Shown here in pieces: positions 1 to 12,100 of a stretch of DNA of 64,000 bases (the stretch's first letter is position 1; every line of letters starts with the position of its first letter). Below the pieces are notes generated by a model. It was not told the DNA's origin. It worked only from the letters and a program-made list of their open reading frames with translations, and did no database searches. The translations under genes and the position numbers were made by a program. Source of the stretch: Histoplasma ohiense (taxonomy: Eukaryota; Ascomycota; Eurotiomycetes; Onygenales; Ajellomycetaceae); contig JAEVHH010000002.1 of assembly GCA_017607445.1 (NCBI GenBank), forward strand, positions 3,277,501-3,341,500, given 5' to 3'.

Positions 1-9
1 TTTTCATAC

Positions 10-336
10 CTCCACATAGCAGCGCATTGCCTCGACACGATCCCGACGGCCATAGAATACAAAGCCGCTAATGATAATATTTTCAGGTTTGATGAATTCG
101 GTTTCACTCGCATTCACATTTCCCGGCAGATGGAAAGGATTTATCTGTGCAGTTCTGGTTGAATCCTTTGGTCCTGAACTTCGGGCCCTGTAAAGGGTGT
201 TCGTGAGGAGGAATACATTGAGGAGCGACAGGGCAACGAGGGCGTACAACGTGGATCTCTTCTTGAAGTTCGACACTATCGATTCGCGGTAGTTGGATTT
301 ATTCAAGTTATTGGACAAGGGAATGCTTGTCGTCAT
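10..336 (-). CDS. N-terminal exon of a type II membrane, glycosyltransferase-like protein (partial)
   Basis: This is the first coding exon (109 codons) of a gene that continues off the left edge. It starts with ATG at 336 and reaches a GTATGA donor at 9-4. The protein has a short basic cytosolic head, one hydrophobic segment at about residues 30-47 (LYALVALSLLNVFLL) followed by a lumenal stem, which is a type II signal-anchor layout. The exon ends in a GFVFYGRRDRVEAMRCY block. That block resembles the start of the catalytic region of a fungal family often annotated as glycosyltransferase-like or hypothetical. Golgi or ER location is inferred from the anchor. The catalytic part is outside the window, so the specific family is uncertain. 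Confidence 0.6.
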
Positions 337-2597
337 TGCTCTAGGGGCACCCTTCGTGCTCCAGCTCTTTCACGGAATGACAGTGAGATGAATCAAAATA
401 ACGGACGTTCATTCGCATCGCCGTACTGTACGATTCCGTACTAACGGGACGACGCGAAATGGTCGACAGTTAAGGAGGTCCAAAACTATCATTGAGCCCT
501 TAAATTAGGCGCACCTGCTATCACGAAACCCTGATTCGCCGTAAGGCTCAAAGAAGGCGCAAAGAAGGCGCAAAGCCGGCGGCTGAGACTGACAAACTTA
601 TTAGGGCATGTTAATTAAACTAGCTAGCTAGGTTAGGCGATAATTCCTCCAACGAATTCGTTTAACTAGTTAGCGAATTGACATCAAGATTCCATGGAGC
701 GTGGCGACTTGGAGGCATTACATGGGGACTTTGGTTAAGCTACTTAAGCAAATGAGAAGAGGAAAATGGGGAGTCTATCTGATTAAATGTACCTATAACT
801 AATTATTTTAGTCAAAATGCGTAAATACCAAGGTGTCAGGAATTATCATGGAAGTTATGCGCGGTATGGGACGTTGGAATGAATCCATATTAGACCTAGG
901 TCTTAGACCTCAATCTTGGCTCTAGAATACCAATAAACATGGGCATACACAGTAAATGAAACGTTAACTGTCTCGCGAGTGTGAAGTTATGCCCTTGGAC
1001 AATATTTACGTATAGATCCGAGTGGGATTATAAAATTCAACAGAGATGTTGCTGCCTACCCAGCATTTAGGGGAGCTTCTGACCAAAGAGAGGGTGGCAC
1101 ACAATATTATTGGGGAAATTATGTTTATGGGTAGTTAGTCTTGTTTGTGCCGCCTGCGCTCTCAAAGGACTACTGACAGAAGAGGTGATTTTGAATGAAG
1201 ATGGCTGATACGGCGAGAAATCTAAGCTTGAGATTTTATTTGTCTGCAGTCGCTGGACGAGACATGAGATTTCCTGGCTTCAAGTGCTTTTCCGCGCAGA
1301 GGCAGCCAAGGAAGAAGAAAGCCCCCAAATCTTTCATTCATTAGACATTCCAGGTCAATTTTTTTTTATGGAGACTTGGCCAAGTTCCTCCAATGCTTCG
1401 ATAAATGCATACATGTCAATTGAGGTATCAGTCGAGACTAATGAAGCTATATATATGAATCGGCAAAACATATAAAAAGTTGACCGAGGTATGAACACTG
1501 TAGACGGGAGACCGTGTTCATGTTCTTCCAGCTCTTTCAGGGTATGGGGTGTTCTATCACATTTCCATGAGGGATTGTAAAGCCAGAAACCGGAAATCGG
1601 GGTAAGATGCCCTTGGCTGTTAAATACTTTTTACCATCGGAACGATAGATGGAAATGAAATTTCTCAGTTCATTTATACATGAAATATAGACAAATATGT
1701 TTTTTCCCCTTCTTTGAGAAACCAGTCGGGGATTATGTAGTGCAAAAGGCATTGTCTTGACGGAATAAAATGGAACTAGAAACAGAAACAGAAACAAGAA
1801 GATTGTTCCTTCAGCCCATATGCTGCTTGTGACCTGGATTTTGTTTCCTTGAAAAGGATTTCCAAGACAAATAGAGGTTTGCAATGGGGAAGGGTGGGTT
1901 GTAAGACACAAGCTGGGTGGCACTTAGGAGAATGGGACGAAACGGACTACTGGCCTGACAACAAAAAGCGGAATCAGCTGAACACGCATGTCGGGGTTGT
2001 AGTATCCATAGAGGATATATGTTTATGTAGGTACACGTTTGATGATTGTAACTGGGAAGTGTCATCAATGTAAACGACAAGCATATATAAAGATGAGGGA
2101 ATTGAAAGGGGGAAATATTGAAAGTGGACGCTGCGAAAGGGATTGGCACGCTGGATATTCACGAGAAAAAAATAAAATCAAAAAGTAGAAAATAGAAATA
2201 GAGAAGGGAAGAGGGCTGGCTGTAGAGAGCAAAGGAAAATAAAGGGGAGAAAATAAAAGCTCCCGAAGATTTGTTATTCCAGGCATGTAGAACATGGAAT
2301 GGTATTGCAAGAAGCGACCTTGATCAATAATGATGGGAACAGAGAAGATCACATGAAAATGAAAATAAACGCCAGGAGTGGGCTATGTGTAACTCTAATT
2401 CCATGTGCGGTGGGTATCGTAGCCGTGTCGTTAAGATGAAAGAAAAAGAGAAACGGAAAATGTTATGTTCCGCTGGGGGAAGGGGCTTATTTACCACAAG
2501 AAATTGCTTCAAAAAAAAACGGGAGGATCTAAAATGTAGAACAAGATAGCCAAAAATAAGGTATGTCCTGTACAGTGAGAGAAGCGGCGAATTCTGA
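337..2597. other. Intergenic region, no gene seen
   Basis: This stretch holds the upstream region of the left-edge gene and the downstream region of STS1. Short open frames on both strands (for example 1284-1475 and 1537-1923) have no recognisable domain, low-complexity composition or supporting splice sites. A short direct repeat of GGCGCAAAG-type units lies near 550-575, and TAGC repeats lie near 621-632. I see no RNA gene or mobile element. Confidence 0.5.
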
Positions 2598-3600
2598 TCA
2601 CCAGCGGCCGACCTTCAGTGGCATACCACTGCCGTAAGTGCCAGAAAGGAGCTGCTGGCGTATCGATGAAGCATCCACTCCCTGATTATTAGACAAATCC
2701 TGATTGGTCCCCATCCAACCAAGGTTAGAACTCAGAACGTCGACGGCGTCCTGAAGTTTCCCTCCGGCTGTCTGGTTGTGCTTTGAAAGTTTCTCATCCC
2801 ATCCGCCATATTGCAACTGGATGCCGCCGCCACGTTTCCCAGCTTCCCGAATAACCAGTATCCACGCTTTAGCCATTTCCTCATAGGCGGCATCTTTCTC
2901 TAAGTTGTTTTGTGGCGTGTCCCACCTGGGGAGTCGATGTAGAATCTCAGTGGCACCGTCAAGGTAACTTAAGGCTGTCGAAGTCTGGGATTCGTTGGGT
3001 GGTAGAAAGTGAGGTGTGAAATCACTCAAGGCGTCGAGGAGGTTGACAATATGCTGGCGGACGCGGTTATATGCATAATCTGAAGAGGAATTCCCTCCAA
3101 GAGGAATAGAAGAATGAAGGGCTGATTGGTAGTTGTTCAGAACCTGCAAGGCAGAGCTAACGCTTGGTCGAGGAGAGGTATGTACCACTTCCGTTGCAAG
3201 CTCTGGGTGTCTGTCACACATTGACCGTAAGACGGAACGAAGGGCATCGGTATCCAGCGTCTCCAACAGGCGGGATAAAGATAAGGGGCGACCTGAAATA
3301 TTTGGTCTCGATCGTTTGATCTGACGAGAGGCAGGTAGCGGCCTCGGGGGGAATGCTGGGGAGTTCGAAGGAGAAGCGGACATTCGAGTGTCATGGTCGC
3401 TTGGGAGGTAATCATCTTCAGCTTTTCGTTTTCTGTTGCCACTAGGATTGGTAGAGGACACTGGCAGGCACACAAAGGTCAGCATATACGCAACTACGCT
3501 TATTGTCGTTTAAGAGGAACTCACTGGGCCGGGAGGGAGAGAGTCGGCAGTGCTCGTAGAAGTGTGGTGGAACAGGGGGTGTTGCCAGCAGGCTATTCAT
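2598..3600 (-). CDS. STS1: Sts1/Cut8 tethering factor for nuclear proteasome
   Basis: Two exons, 3525-3600 and 2598-3460, are joined over a 64 bp intron (donor GTGAGT, acceptor CCAG) to give 312 residues. The start is the ATG at 3600 (MNSLLATPPVPPHFYEH), a typical Sts1 opening; the upstream in-frame ATG at 3654 is not conserved-looking. Two basic clusters (NRKRKAEDD and RQIKRSRPN) look like nuclear localisation signals. They precede the conserved helical domain, which begins at PLSLSRLLETLD and continues through RHPELATEV and the WILVIREAGKRGGG region. In the yeasts, Sts1/Cut8 binds the 26S proteasome and holds it at the nucleus. The gene lies just downstream of MTR4 on the same strand, with its own upstream region. 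Confidence 0.9.
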
Positions 3601-4425
3601 ATTGGGAAGAAGCAGGGAGGAGACGCAAGGGGGAATGCCAGCAACGAACGGCAAGACGAGTACTATATTTGGACACTGATATCAGAGAGGGAGGCGAGGA
3701 TGCATATGTTAGAGACAGAGTAGTTAGGAGAGGAAATGAACGAGAAGAGAGCTGCAAATGGAGGAGGAAGAAGCAGATGAGGTTGAAGGTTGAAGGTTGA
3801 ATGAAGAAGTTGAGGAAAGGAAAGTCGAAGAAGTTGAGTGGGGAGACGTTTGGGGCTTGGTATTGTATTGGTATTGGTATTGGTATTTTAACAGGTCCAC
3901 AGCAAAAATGTCGGACTTGGCGTATTATTGCATCACTGACAGGACGAAACAAACGTTTCCTAGGTTGCAACGGGCAACGACGCAGTCACATTACCCTGTC
4001 ATTACACCGTTTCAATATACCACCGCTCTTCCAATATTGTCCCACACGATCTGGAGATTTATAGCTCGGCACCCGAGTATTCAGGCACAAACCACCATGC
4101 TATCTGCAGAAGGCATCTTTACGGCCTATTTCAACGGAAATTGAAGTTAAAATTGGAGACCCACACAGGAAATCAAAAAAGCACACCAAGGTCGCGATTA
4201 TTCCCATACAAAATTTCCCGTGGCAGTAACACTTCCCGAACTCCTGATAATGCGATACAGTGCCATGCGAGAATTTGTGCGTATAGTGCCTACGAACCCT
4301 ACATGAACTCATGGATATATATATGTGCACAAGCGATAAGTGAAGAACAAGCAAAAAGAGCACATATAGACCAGCAGATGCCGTAGTAGTGGTAGGCAGG
4401 TATCAAAGCTGGAGTCAATCACCTT
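3601..4425. other. Intergenic region between MTR4 3' end and STS1 start
   Basis: Both flanking genes are on the minus strand, so this is the MTR4 3' region plus the STS1 promoter. The stretch 3700-3840 is purine-rich on the plus strand (pyrimidine-rich on the STS1 sense strand), as in many fungal 5' leaders. The open frames here are shadows without domains. Confidence 0.5.
3866..3883 (-). promoter_or_regulatory. Tandem CCAATA units upstream of STS1
   Basis: Three head-to-tail TATTGG units on the plus strand read as CCAATA repeats on the STS1 sense strand, about 265-285 bp before its ATG. CCAAT is the site of the Hap/CBF complex in fungi. Function here is inferred; it could equally be a simple hexanucleotide repeat. 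Confidence 0.3.
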
Positions 4426-7400
4426 CTAGAGATAGAGAGATTGTGCCGCAACAATATCCCGCTTCACCATCTCGAGAGACTTCTCGAACCTCTTCTCCAA
4501 ATCTTCGCTGCCCATAACTTTCGCTGCCTGGGCCATTTGTCGCATACACTCCTCCAGTCGACGGAATGTCCGGATCAAGCTTCCCTCGTAAACATCCGTC
4601 ATTTTGCTGTGAGCAAATCACATGTTAGCGAAGAACAATGAGGGAGAAAACGCCCTAGCCTAGTAGTGGAAAAAAAATTCTGAGGTCGAGGAGAAAAACT
4701 TTACCAAATTTCTGCAAATGACTTCCCCTTCGCCCATTCATAAATGACCTCCATCAACTCCCATCGGAATCCTTTCACATATTCGTCCTCGTTGACCGCC
4801 AGTTTGGACTCCTGCGACACCTTGGCAATAATCCTGGCCTGCGCCTGGATATCTCTCAGTGGCTTCGCGAGCTCTTCCTTGGAAATCGGCGGCGTCTCCT
4901 TGGAACTCTCCTCAAAGACAAACACGCTAAGAACTGCAGCACACTGTTCGGGTGTGAGGTTATTGAAAAACCCATTGAAAAGCAGCTCGCTCAGCATTAG
5001 CTCGTCGCCGCTACTGATCTCGCATGCGACGCGAGCTTTCAGTTGCACAACTTCTGCCTCGTTGATGAACTGGAAGCGACGAAGCACCCGTTTCCGACAT
5101 TTTAGCTCGTCTAATTGAATAATCGACATGGCTTCCGCAATCTTCTTTTTTGTTGTTTTGATTTTGGATCCAAGTTCGGTTTTTGCCGCGTATTGGTCAT
5201 ATAATTCTGGAAGTCGCGGGGAGTTATGAAGTGGATTGGACATTAGACGTGATTCCAATACCTCAATTTTCTGCTCCAGAAATTAGCACATGTTTATTCA
5301 AAGAAAAAAAAAAAAAACGGAGGGGGGCCCCGTGTTGGGGGACTGAAATTAAGAACTGCCGCGGCACGTACCCGAAGGAGTTTTCTGAAAGAATCATCCT
5401 TTATTCCCATGTCTTCAATTGGGTCCAAAAGGGGAATTCCATCCGGGAATCGCCGTTGGATCTCCACAATGTGTTTTTTAACCTCACTCCTCGCGCTGGT
5501 TGGCTTAAGGTCTTGAGGCAATCGAATCCGAAGATGGGAGATGGTTTTTAAACAACTGAGAAGCACTGGTACAACTTCTAACTTGGATTTCCCCTCCGGC
5601 CTGGAAGGCCGGATCCCAGGGGGAAGAGGTTGTTGACCGGCTCTCGTTGGGGACGATGAGCCCTCTGCGACTTGTAGCAAGACATCGACAATAAAACTTT
5701 CATGTGGAGGATATTCTTCATTTGGCGCGTTTCGAGGGGGTTTTCTCTTTTGACAGCTGACAACAGCTCCCCAGCCGAAATCATAATCCATGTATTGTAT
5801 TTGAACAAGCCGCCCTGGCTGAATGTACCGTACACAATAGTTTGGAAGGCTGATAACGCTACGCATATCAGAGGTGTACGTGGCGATGTTTTGGCGTAGC
5901 TCATAATATTCCCGGATCGTCCCCTCATCGGGAATTGTCATCACAGCATATTCATTCTCCAGCTCAGCCAATTCTATTACCATTAGAAAAAAGCCTTTAT
6001 AATATTAGGGCTGTTGAACACATACCTCTTTCCAATCCCGCTACACTAGCCGCATTTTGGAATTGATAAAAGCATCGCTCTAACATAAACTCTGGCGATA
6101 TACCCTCCACGCGTAGCAGGTTCAATATCATGTTATACCCCAAATAAAAAGCCGAGTTAAGTTTGTCTTGCTCCCCACGGACGATTTCCTTCGCAACGGT
6201 TGGATCCATTTCCTCATTGATCATCATAATGACAATACCGCGATCATCAAGGCCTCTACGTCCAGCACGGCCGGACATTTGCACAAACTCAGACGGAGTA
6301 ATCCAGCGCTGGCTTACTCCATCGAATTTCCGAACACTTGTGAAAACCACGGTCTTCGCAGGCATGTTTAGACCGATGGAGAACGTCTCTGTGGCGAAAA
6401 GCACCTTAATCAACCCTTCCTGGAAGAGAATTTCGATAGTTTCTTTGAGAATGGGGAGAAGGCCAGAGTGATGAACCCCGATCCCGAGACGAAGCAATGG
6501 TAGGATGTGTTTAATCTGTGGCAGCTCCTTGTCCTCATCGGAGAGCATCTCAATAGCACTATTGAACACCTTGCTGACCATCTCCTTCTCCGATTCATCG
6601 TTAAATGCCATCTTGCTCATCTGTAGTGCAAAGGCTTCGCACTCCCTCTTGCTGAAACTGAAAACGATGACCGGGTTATAGTTTTTAAGCATAATCATCT
6701 TCACGATTTTGTAAATATCAGATGGGCCCTTATTGCTTTCTCCTCCCTTATTCGTCTTCTTGTCTTTTCCTTTGCCCTTCCTCTTAGCCATCACGTTTGC
6801 TGGATCATCTCCTTGTTTCTCAGCGATGGTCTCCATGGCTTTGTGGAAATTCTCCTCACGGAACACTCCTTTCTCGTCAACAACAAGATGGATTCCATCG
6901 GCGCCAGCAGGGAAAAAATAATGTTGTAAGGGTGTTGGCCGGAAATCAGTGTAGACGACGTGGCATGGCTGGTTGTGCATTTTGGTAATCCATTCCGCAA
7001 ATTGCATCGCATTCGGAATTGTTGCGGAGAGGAAAACATATCTAACTTTGTCTGGAAGAAGAATAATGGTTTCTTCCCATACAACACCACGAGCTGCAAA
7101 AACGTTAACACTTTGAAATTTCAAGCCAGAGTTATTAACATGAAAAAACTTACTCTTGTCTCGCATGTAGTGTATCTCATCGAAAATCACCCAAGCCACT
7201 TCACGCATGATTTCTGAGCCCCTGTATAACATGGATCGCAAAATCTGTGACCTGATTAGTGCTTCATCAATAAACAAGATATCTAGCAAATTGTAATACC
7301 TCAGTCGTCATGACAAGGCATGTCGCCGTAGGGTTTATGGTAACATCACCGGTCATTAATCCAACATCACCGAATTCAGCTGCGAATTCTCGGTATTTCT

Positions 7401-8037
7401 GGTTGCTCAGCGCCTTTATAGGGCTTGTATAGATAACTCTCTGGTTATTTCTCAGACTTTGCGCAATAGCATATTCTGCAACCACCGTCTTTCCAGCACT
7501 AGTATGAGCGGATACCAGAACACTTTCCCCCCTTTCGATTGACGCAATCGACACCTGTTGGAAGGGATCAAGAGTGAAGCTCCATGTTCTTGCGGGTGTT
7601 TCTGGTGGTTTGTGTTCCGATATTGGAATATATGGATAATCTGGAGGCAGCGCAACTTGATGTCGAACTTGATGTGATAGAACAACAGCTTTCGTATCTT
7701 GTGTTCCTTGAAGACCAGCAGAGCCTGCAATCTCTCGCGACTGCTCCGTCTCGAATGTATCGGCCACGACGGGTTCTGGCTCTGGCTGGAGGCGCTGTCG
7801 TTTTGGATCGGGTTCGCTATTTTGCGACTCGGTTGGTTCCACCATGTCCATATCCTCCATTAGGGTATCAACAACCTGTCCATTCTCCTGGCCGCCCACC
7901 GCATTCGGACGATCCTTCACAACACCATTTGCCTGTCTCTTTCTGTTCTTTTCCTTCTTTGTTCGAGGCTTGGAAGGATCTTGAAGAGGAAGTCCGGTGG
8001 GAGGTTTCTCCTCGAACACATCGAACAAGTCGTCCAT
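4426..8037 (-). CDS. MTR4: ATP-dependent RNA helicase Mtr4/Dob1, exosome cofactor
   Basis: Six exons (7300-8037, 7154-7244, 6026-7093, 5372-5973, 4705-5270, 4426-4606) give 1,081 residues, the usual Mtr4 length. Visible helicase motifs are Walker A (SAHTSAGKT, about 177-184), the DEIH box (268-271), SATIPN, and QMSGRAGRRG. The C-terminus reads FAEICKMTDVYEGSLIR and ends SLYL, the hallmark Ski2-like/Mtr4 ending. The insertion (arch/KOW) region is in the 5372-5973 exon. Mtr4 unwinds RNA for the nuclear exosome and, in TRAMP, for rRNA and tRNA surveillance. The N-terminal 110 residues are acidic and basic low complexity with a KRQR nuclear-signal-like patch. The acceptor at 5271-5276 is a GAGCAG tandem, so one extra Gln is possible. 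The gene is divergent from COX8. Confidence 0.96.
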
Positions 8038-8354
8038 GGTTGGCAGACGCTATGTGGAAGCTGTTTGGAACTTCAGACTCGATTGTTAGGAGAAAGTCCT
8101 CGGCCCCGTCATTGGTACTGTTGCAGCACCAAAACCCATTTTTCTTCAATATATATATATGTCACGTGATTTTTTTTGTAAAAAAAAAAACATTGCTGAG
8201 TCATCGCGGATCCCTATTCCGGAACAGACCATCCTGACGAGTGTGAATTATCAAGTCACAATTTAGGCCAATTCTACCGCAGCAGGACTCTCCAAGGTAC
8301 GGTCGACTCCCCAATTTTATATCCCTCCCAACCATTTGCTAAATATCTGTCAAG
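8038..8354. promoter_or_regulatory. Divergent MTR4/COX8 promoter with E-box and AP-1-like site
   Basis: This 317 bp region separates the start codons of MTR4 (-) and COX8 (+). It contains an (AT)n stretch at about 8149-8160, a palindromic GTCACGTGA with the CACGTG E-box at 8163-8168 (Cbf1/bHLH type), and TGAGTCAT at 8197-8204 (Gcn4/AP-1 type). A poly-T/poly-A pair sits between them. Both sites lie close to the MTR4 side. Factor assignment is inferred from the consensus only. Confidence 0.5.
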
Positions 8355-8715
8355 ATGCTCGCCCAATCTGCAACCCGAGCCAGAATGGCCACCTCCGTTG
8401 CCCGCCGCGGCTTCCACACCACCCAGCCTCAGATGTCCAGTCCTTTCCACTACCCTGAGGGCCCTCGCACCAACCTCCCATTCAATCCTTTGACCAAGCG
8501 CTTCGCGTGGAGATACTGGGCATTCATGGGTAAATTAAGCTTCCTGAATGCTGTATATTTTGGGCGAGGTTCGTTTGCTAACAACATTTTCTAGCCACGG
8601 GTTTCGGCCTGCCCTTCGGGATTGCTGGTAAGCCTACTACTATAAATTCGTCTCTAGAACAAAATACAACTGACTTAATTGTGAAATAGCCTGGCAAATG
8701 AACAAATCTCAATAA
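8355..8715 (+). CDS. COX8: Cytochrome c oxidase subunit VIIc-type (yeast Cox8)
   Basis: Three exons (8355-8529, 8595-8627, 8690-8715) encode 77 residues. The two downstream exons are only 33 and 26 nt, so an ORF search alone misses them. The N-terminus is an Arg/Ser-rich mitochondrial presequence (about residues 1-25, ending near RRGFHTTQ). The mature part has the conserved FHYPEGPRTNLPF start and the single membrane segment WAFMATGFGLPFGIAAWQMNK. The spliced C-terminus joins A/TGFGLPFGIA/AWQMNKSQ in frame across both introns. It is a small nuclear-encoded subunit of complex IV in the inner membrane. Confidence 0.9.
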
Positions 8716-9182
8716 ATCGCCTCGGAGTGTATTGGTATTCGGTCCTGTGGTGGCCAATCCTCTTTAAAGCGGAAATTGGGGGGAATAATTATGTTCTTGC
8801 ATTGTACAGTACAAAACTAGAATTACTCTGAAAAAAAAATTTTCTCCCGTATATATCTGTCAATACCTGTCCTATATTATCATAATTTAGAATGCATAAA
8901 CTGTATGCTGTTGCTGCCTGTTGTTGTGCCGTAACTCATGGTAGTTTCTGAATTGGAGTGGATGAAGTCATCGACCAGAAATATTTATCCATCCACCAAA
9001 CAGAAAATTTGAATACTAGTTAGTATTTTCAAACTCCTTACAAATCATATACAGGCCCCACAAACAAACTCGATATCCAACCTGTAATGCTGTATACTTA
9101 AGAGAATCTGTATGGCATAATCTTCGAATTTCAAATACCAGGTTTTCGAAGGCGTGTTGCGGGGAACACCGACCCATATAAA
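8716..9182. other. Intergenic region between COX8 and ELP1
   Basis: This is the tail of COX8 and the promoter of ELP1, both on the plus strand. It is AT-rich with a short A tract near 8832-8839 and a palindromic TGTACAGTACA at 8803-8813. No gene is visible. Confidence 0.5.
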
Positions 9183-12100
9183 ATGCGCAATCTGAGGAAT
9201 ATACACCTTAACGAGGTCCCGCTGGGGAGTGGGCTGCCTCTGACTGCGACAGCTTGGGACTCTGCGACAGATTCTATTATTTGCGCATTTGGTCCGTCGG
9301 AGACGACCGCGATCATTGAACTGAAAAGGAAATCACAGGGTTCAGTGCTGAGCGACCTCGACTTGATCGCGTCCTGGGATGCCCCATCACCAATACCGGC
9401 CTTGCAACAGGACCGGATAGTATCACTACAACACTTTGCGGACACGCTGATCACATGCCTTGTACTGGAAGGGGGAGATATTATAGTTGTGCGCGAAGAT
9501 CCTCAGCCAGGTGAAGATAAGATTGAAATCGTGGGTTCGGTTGACGTAGGGATCACAGCGGCTACATGGTCTTTGGATGAAGAGTTACTTACTATCACCA
9601 CCAAGTCCGACACACTGCTCTATATGACAAGGGATTTCGAGAATGTGGCCAATATTGCATTTACCAGTGATGATCTCAAGATCTCCAGACACGTCTCTGT
9701 TGGCTGGGGAAAGAAGGAGACTCAGTTCCAAGGGAAGAGGGCAAAAGCTCTGCGGGACCCGACAATGCCGGAGAAGGTTGACGAGGGAAGATTGAGCGAT
9801 ATGGATGATAAAAGGGTTTCTATCAGCTGGAGGGGCGATGGGGCGTTTGTTGCTGTTAGTAGCATTCAGTCAGATGCCCGCCGTGTGATCAGGGTGTACT
9901 CGCGAGATGGCGTTTTGGACAGCGTGAGTGAGCCAGTAGATGGACTAGAAGGTGCGCTAAGTTGGCGACCAGCTGGGAATTTGATCGCAGGCATACAGCG
10001 TATGGAAGACAGAGTGGATGTTGTGTTTTTCGAAAGAAATGGACTTCGACACGGCGAATTCAAGCTTCGTCTGACCCAGGAGGATATGCGCACCTGGGCA
10101 TCAACAATCAGTTTGGCATGGAATGTTGACTCAACCGTTCTTGCTGTCCAGTTCAAGGATAGAGTGCAGCTGTGGACGATGGGAAATTATCACTATTATT
10201 TGAAGCAGGAAATCCCTATCTCTGTGGAAATGGGTTCTGGAAGCGGGCTCCTTTGTTTCCGCTGGCATCAAGAAAAAGCACTGCGTTTTGTTATTGGATC
10301 TTCTGGTATGCGTGCATCCAAGTTTCCCAAAGTAAGTCCTTGAGCTAATCAAATCATAGATAAGTTATTCGACATTGAATATGTCTTTGATGTGGCTAGA
10401 GGCTCCACCATAGTCCCGAATGATTTGGGAGCGGTGGCTGTGATTGATGGCAGTAAGTTGAATGTATCCATGAAACCCCTTTATAACTATTCCTAACTCA
10501 ACAATAGGATCGTTAAAATTAACGCCCCTAAAACTGTCCAACGTCCCTCCACCAATGGCTGCATGTGACATTCCTCTAGAGTCTAATGCTGTAGATATCG
10601 CGTTCAGTAAATCCAGCGCCCAGTTTGCTGTTCTGACGATGAGCGGAATATACTTATACAATTGGGATACCAAAGCCGTCCCTTTAGCAGATCCTGAATT
10701 TCAAGCATTTTGCCCGATCTTGACTCCATCGTCGAGACCTAGACGGATTGCCTTCTTGGAAGAAAATGAGGTCTACGTTCTGACCCAACATGGGTGTTCA
10801 CAGGGAAACATAGAAAGGACCGATATCGACTCAAAGAAGACAACGACCATATATCAATCAAACAATTCTAGCATCCTTTCCTCGATATTCCCAAATATCC
10901 AGCAAAATTCGCTGTGGATTTGCCAGAGAGGGCAGAATAGAAAAGCAGGTTCATATATCAAGCTTTCCTCTGGCGGGGCCAATGGACCTTTGACTGAAAT
11001 TCCGCACGAGAGTCCAGGCCAGGACACATGTTGGGCTAATGCAACTGAACTTTCAGATGGAGAAGTATGTCTTCGATAAGAGCAAACGGACATTTTGTCC
11101 TCAGCTAACTGTAGCCTAGGGAATCTTGTTTTCTCTTTCTAAGTCTGGAGCACTGTATGCGAATAAACGACTCATCGCAAAAAGCTGCACTTCCTTCATA
11201 ATTACAGGCGCTCATCTTATTTTCACGACAAGCCAACACCTACTGAAATTCGTTCATATCACCAAAGTAGATGGTTCGTTCCTACCCTTGATCATAACTC
11301 TAGATATTTGCTTATATGCGGTGACTAGACCTTGATATTCCTGGCGACACTCCCGAGACTGATGAGAGATGTCGAAGTATCGAGCGAGGGGCTCGCATAA
11401 TTTCTGTCATGCCGTCGACATTCGCCGTTACACTGCAAATGCCACGAGGTAATACGGAGACTATTTACCCTCGCGCTCTTGTTCTTGCCGGAATTCGCAA
11501 GTATGTCGACAACAAAAAGTATCGCGCGGCATATCTTGCATGCAGGAGCCATATGGTGGATATGAATATTCTACATGATCATTTTCCGTCGCAGTTTATG
11601 GTCAATGTTTCGTTGTTCATCGACCAGGTGAAGAAGGTCGAATATATTGACGAATTCCTGTCTCGATTAAGGTCAGCTTACGTGTCACCAGCATCTCTCG
11701 GGGGTTCATGTTGACGAACATTTACAGGAACGAAGATGTTTCTGAAACGTTATACAAAAATACCCTTAAAATAGCTGTACCTGATGTAGCTGTCTCTGAT
11801 GCACCCAAAAGTGTGGCGCCCGGGGATGCGAACAAAACAGCGCCCAAGGATAACAAGGTCAATCGAATTTGTGACGCATTCTTATCCGTGCTTGCCAGTC
11901 GAATCGACACCAACCTCCGAAATCTCGTTACAGCCCACCTGTGCAAATCGCCCCCTGACCTAGATTCTGGGCTTCAACTAGTCGCGAAGCTACGGGGTAA
12001 GCTGTCCCTGGTTGCCTCAAAAGAAACATGATTTCAACTAATAGTATTGCAGAAAAAAGCACTGAGCAAGCAGAGGAAGCTGTTGAGCATATGTGTTTCC

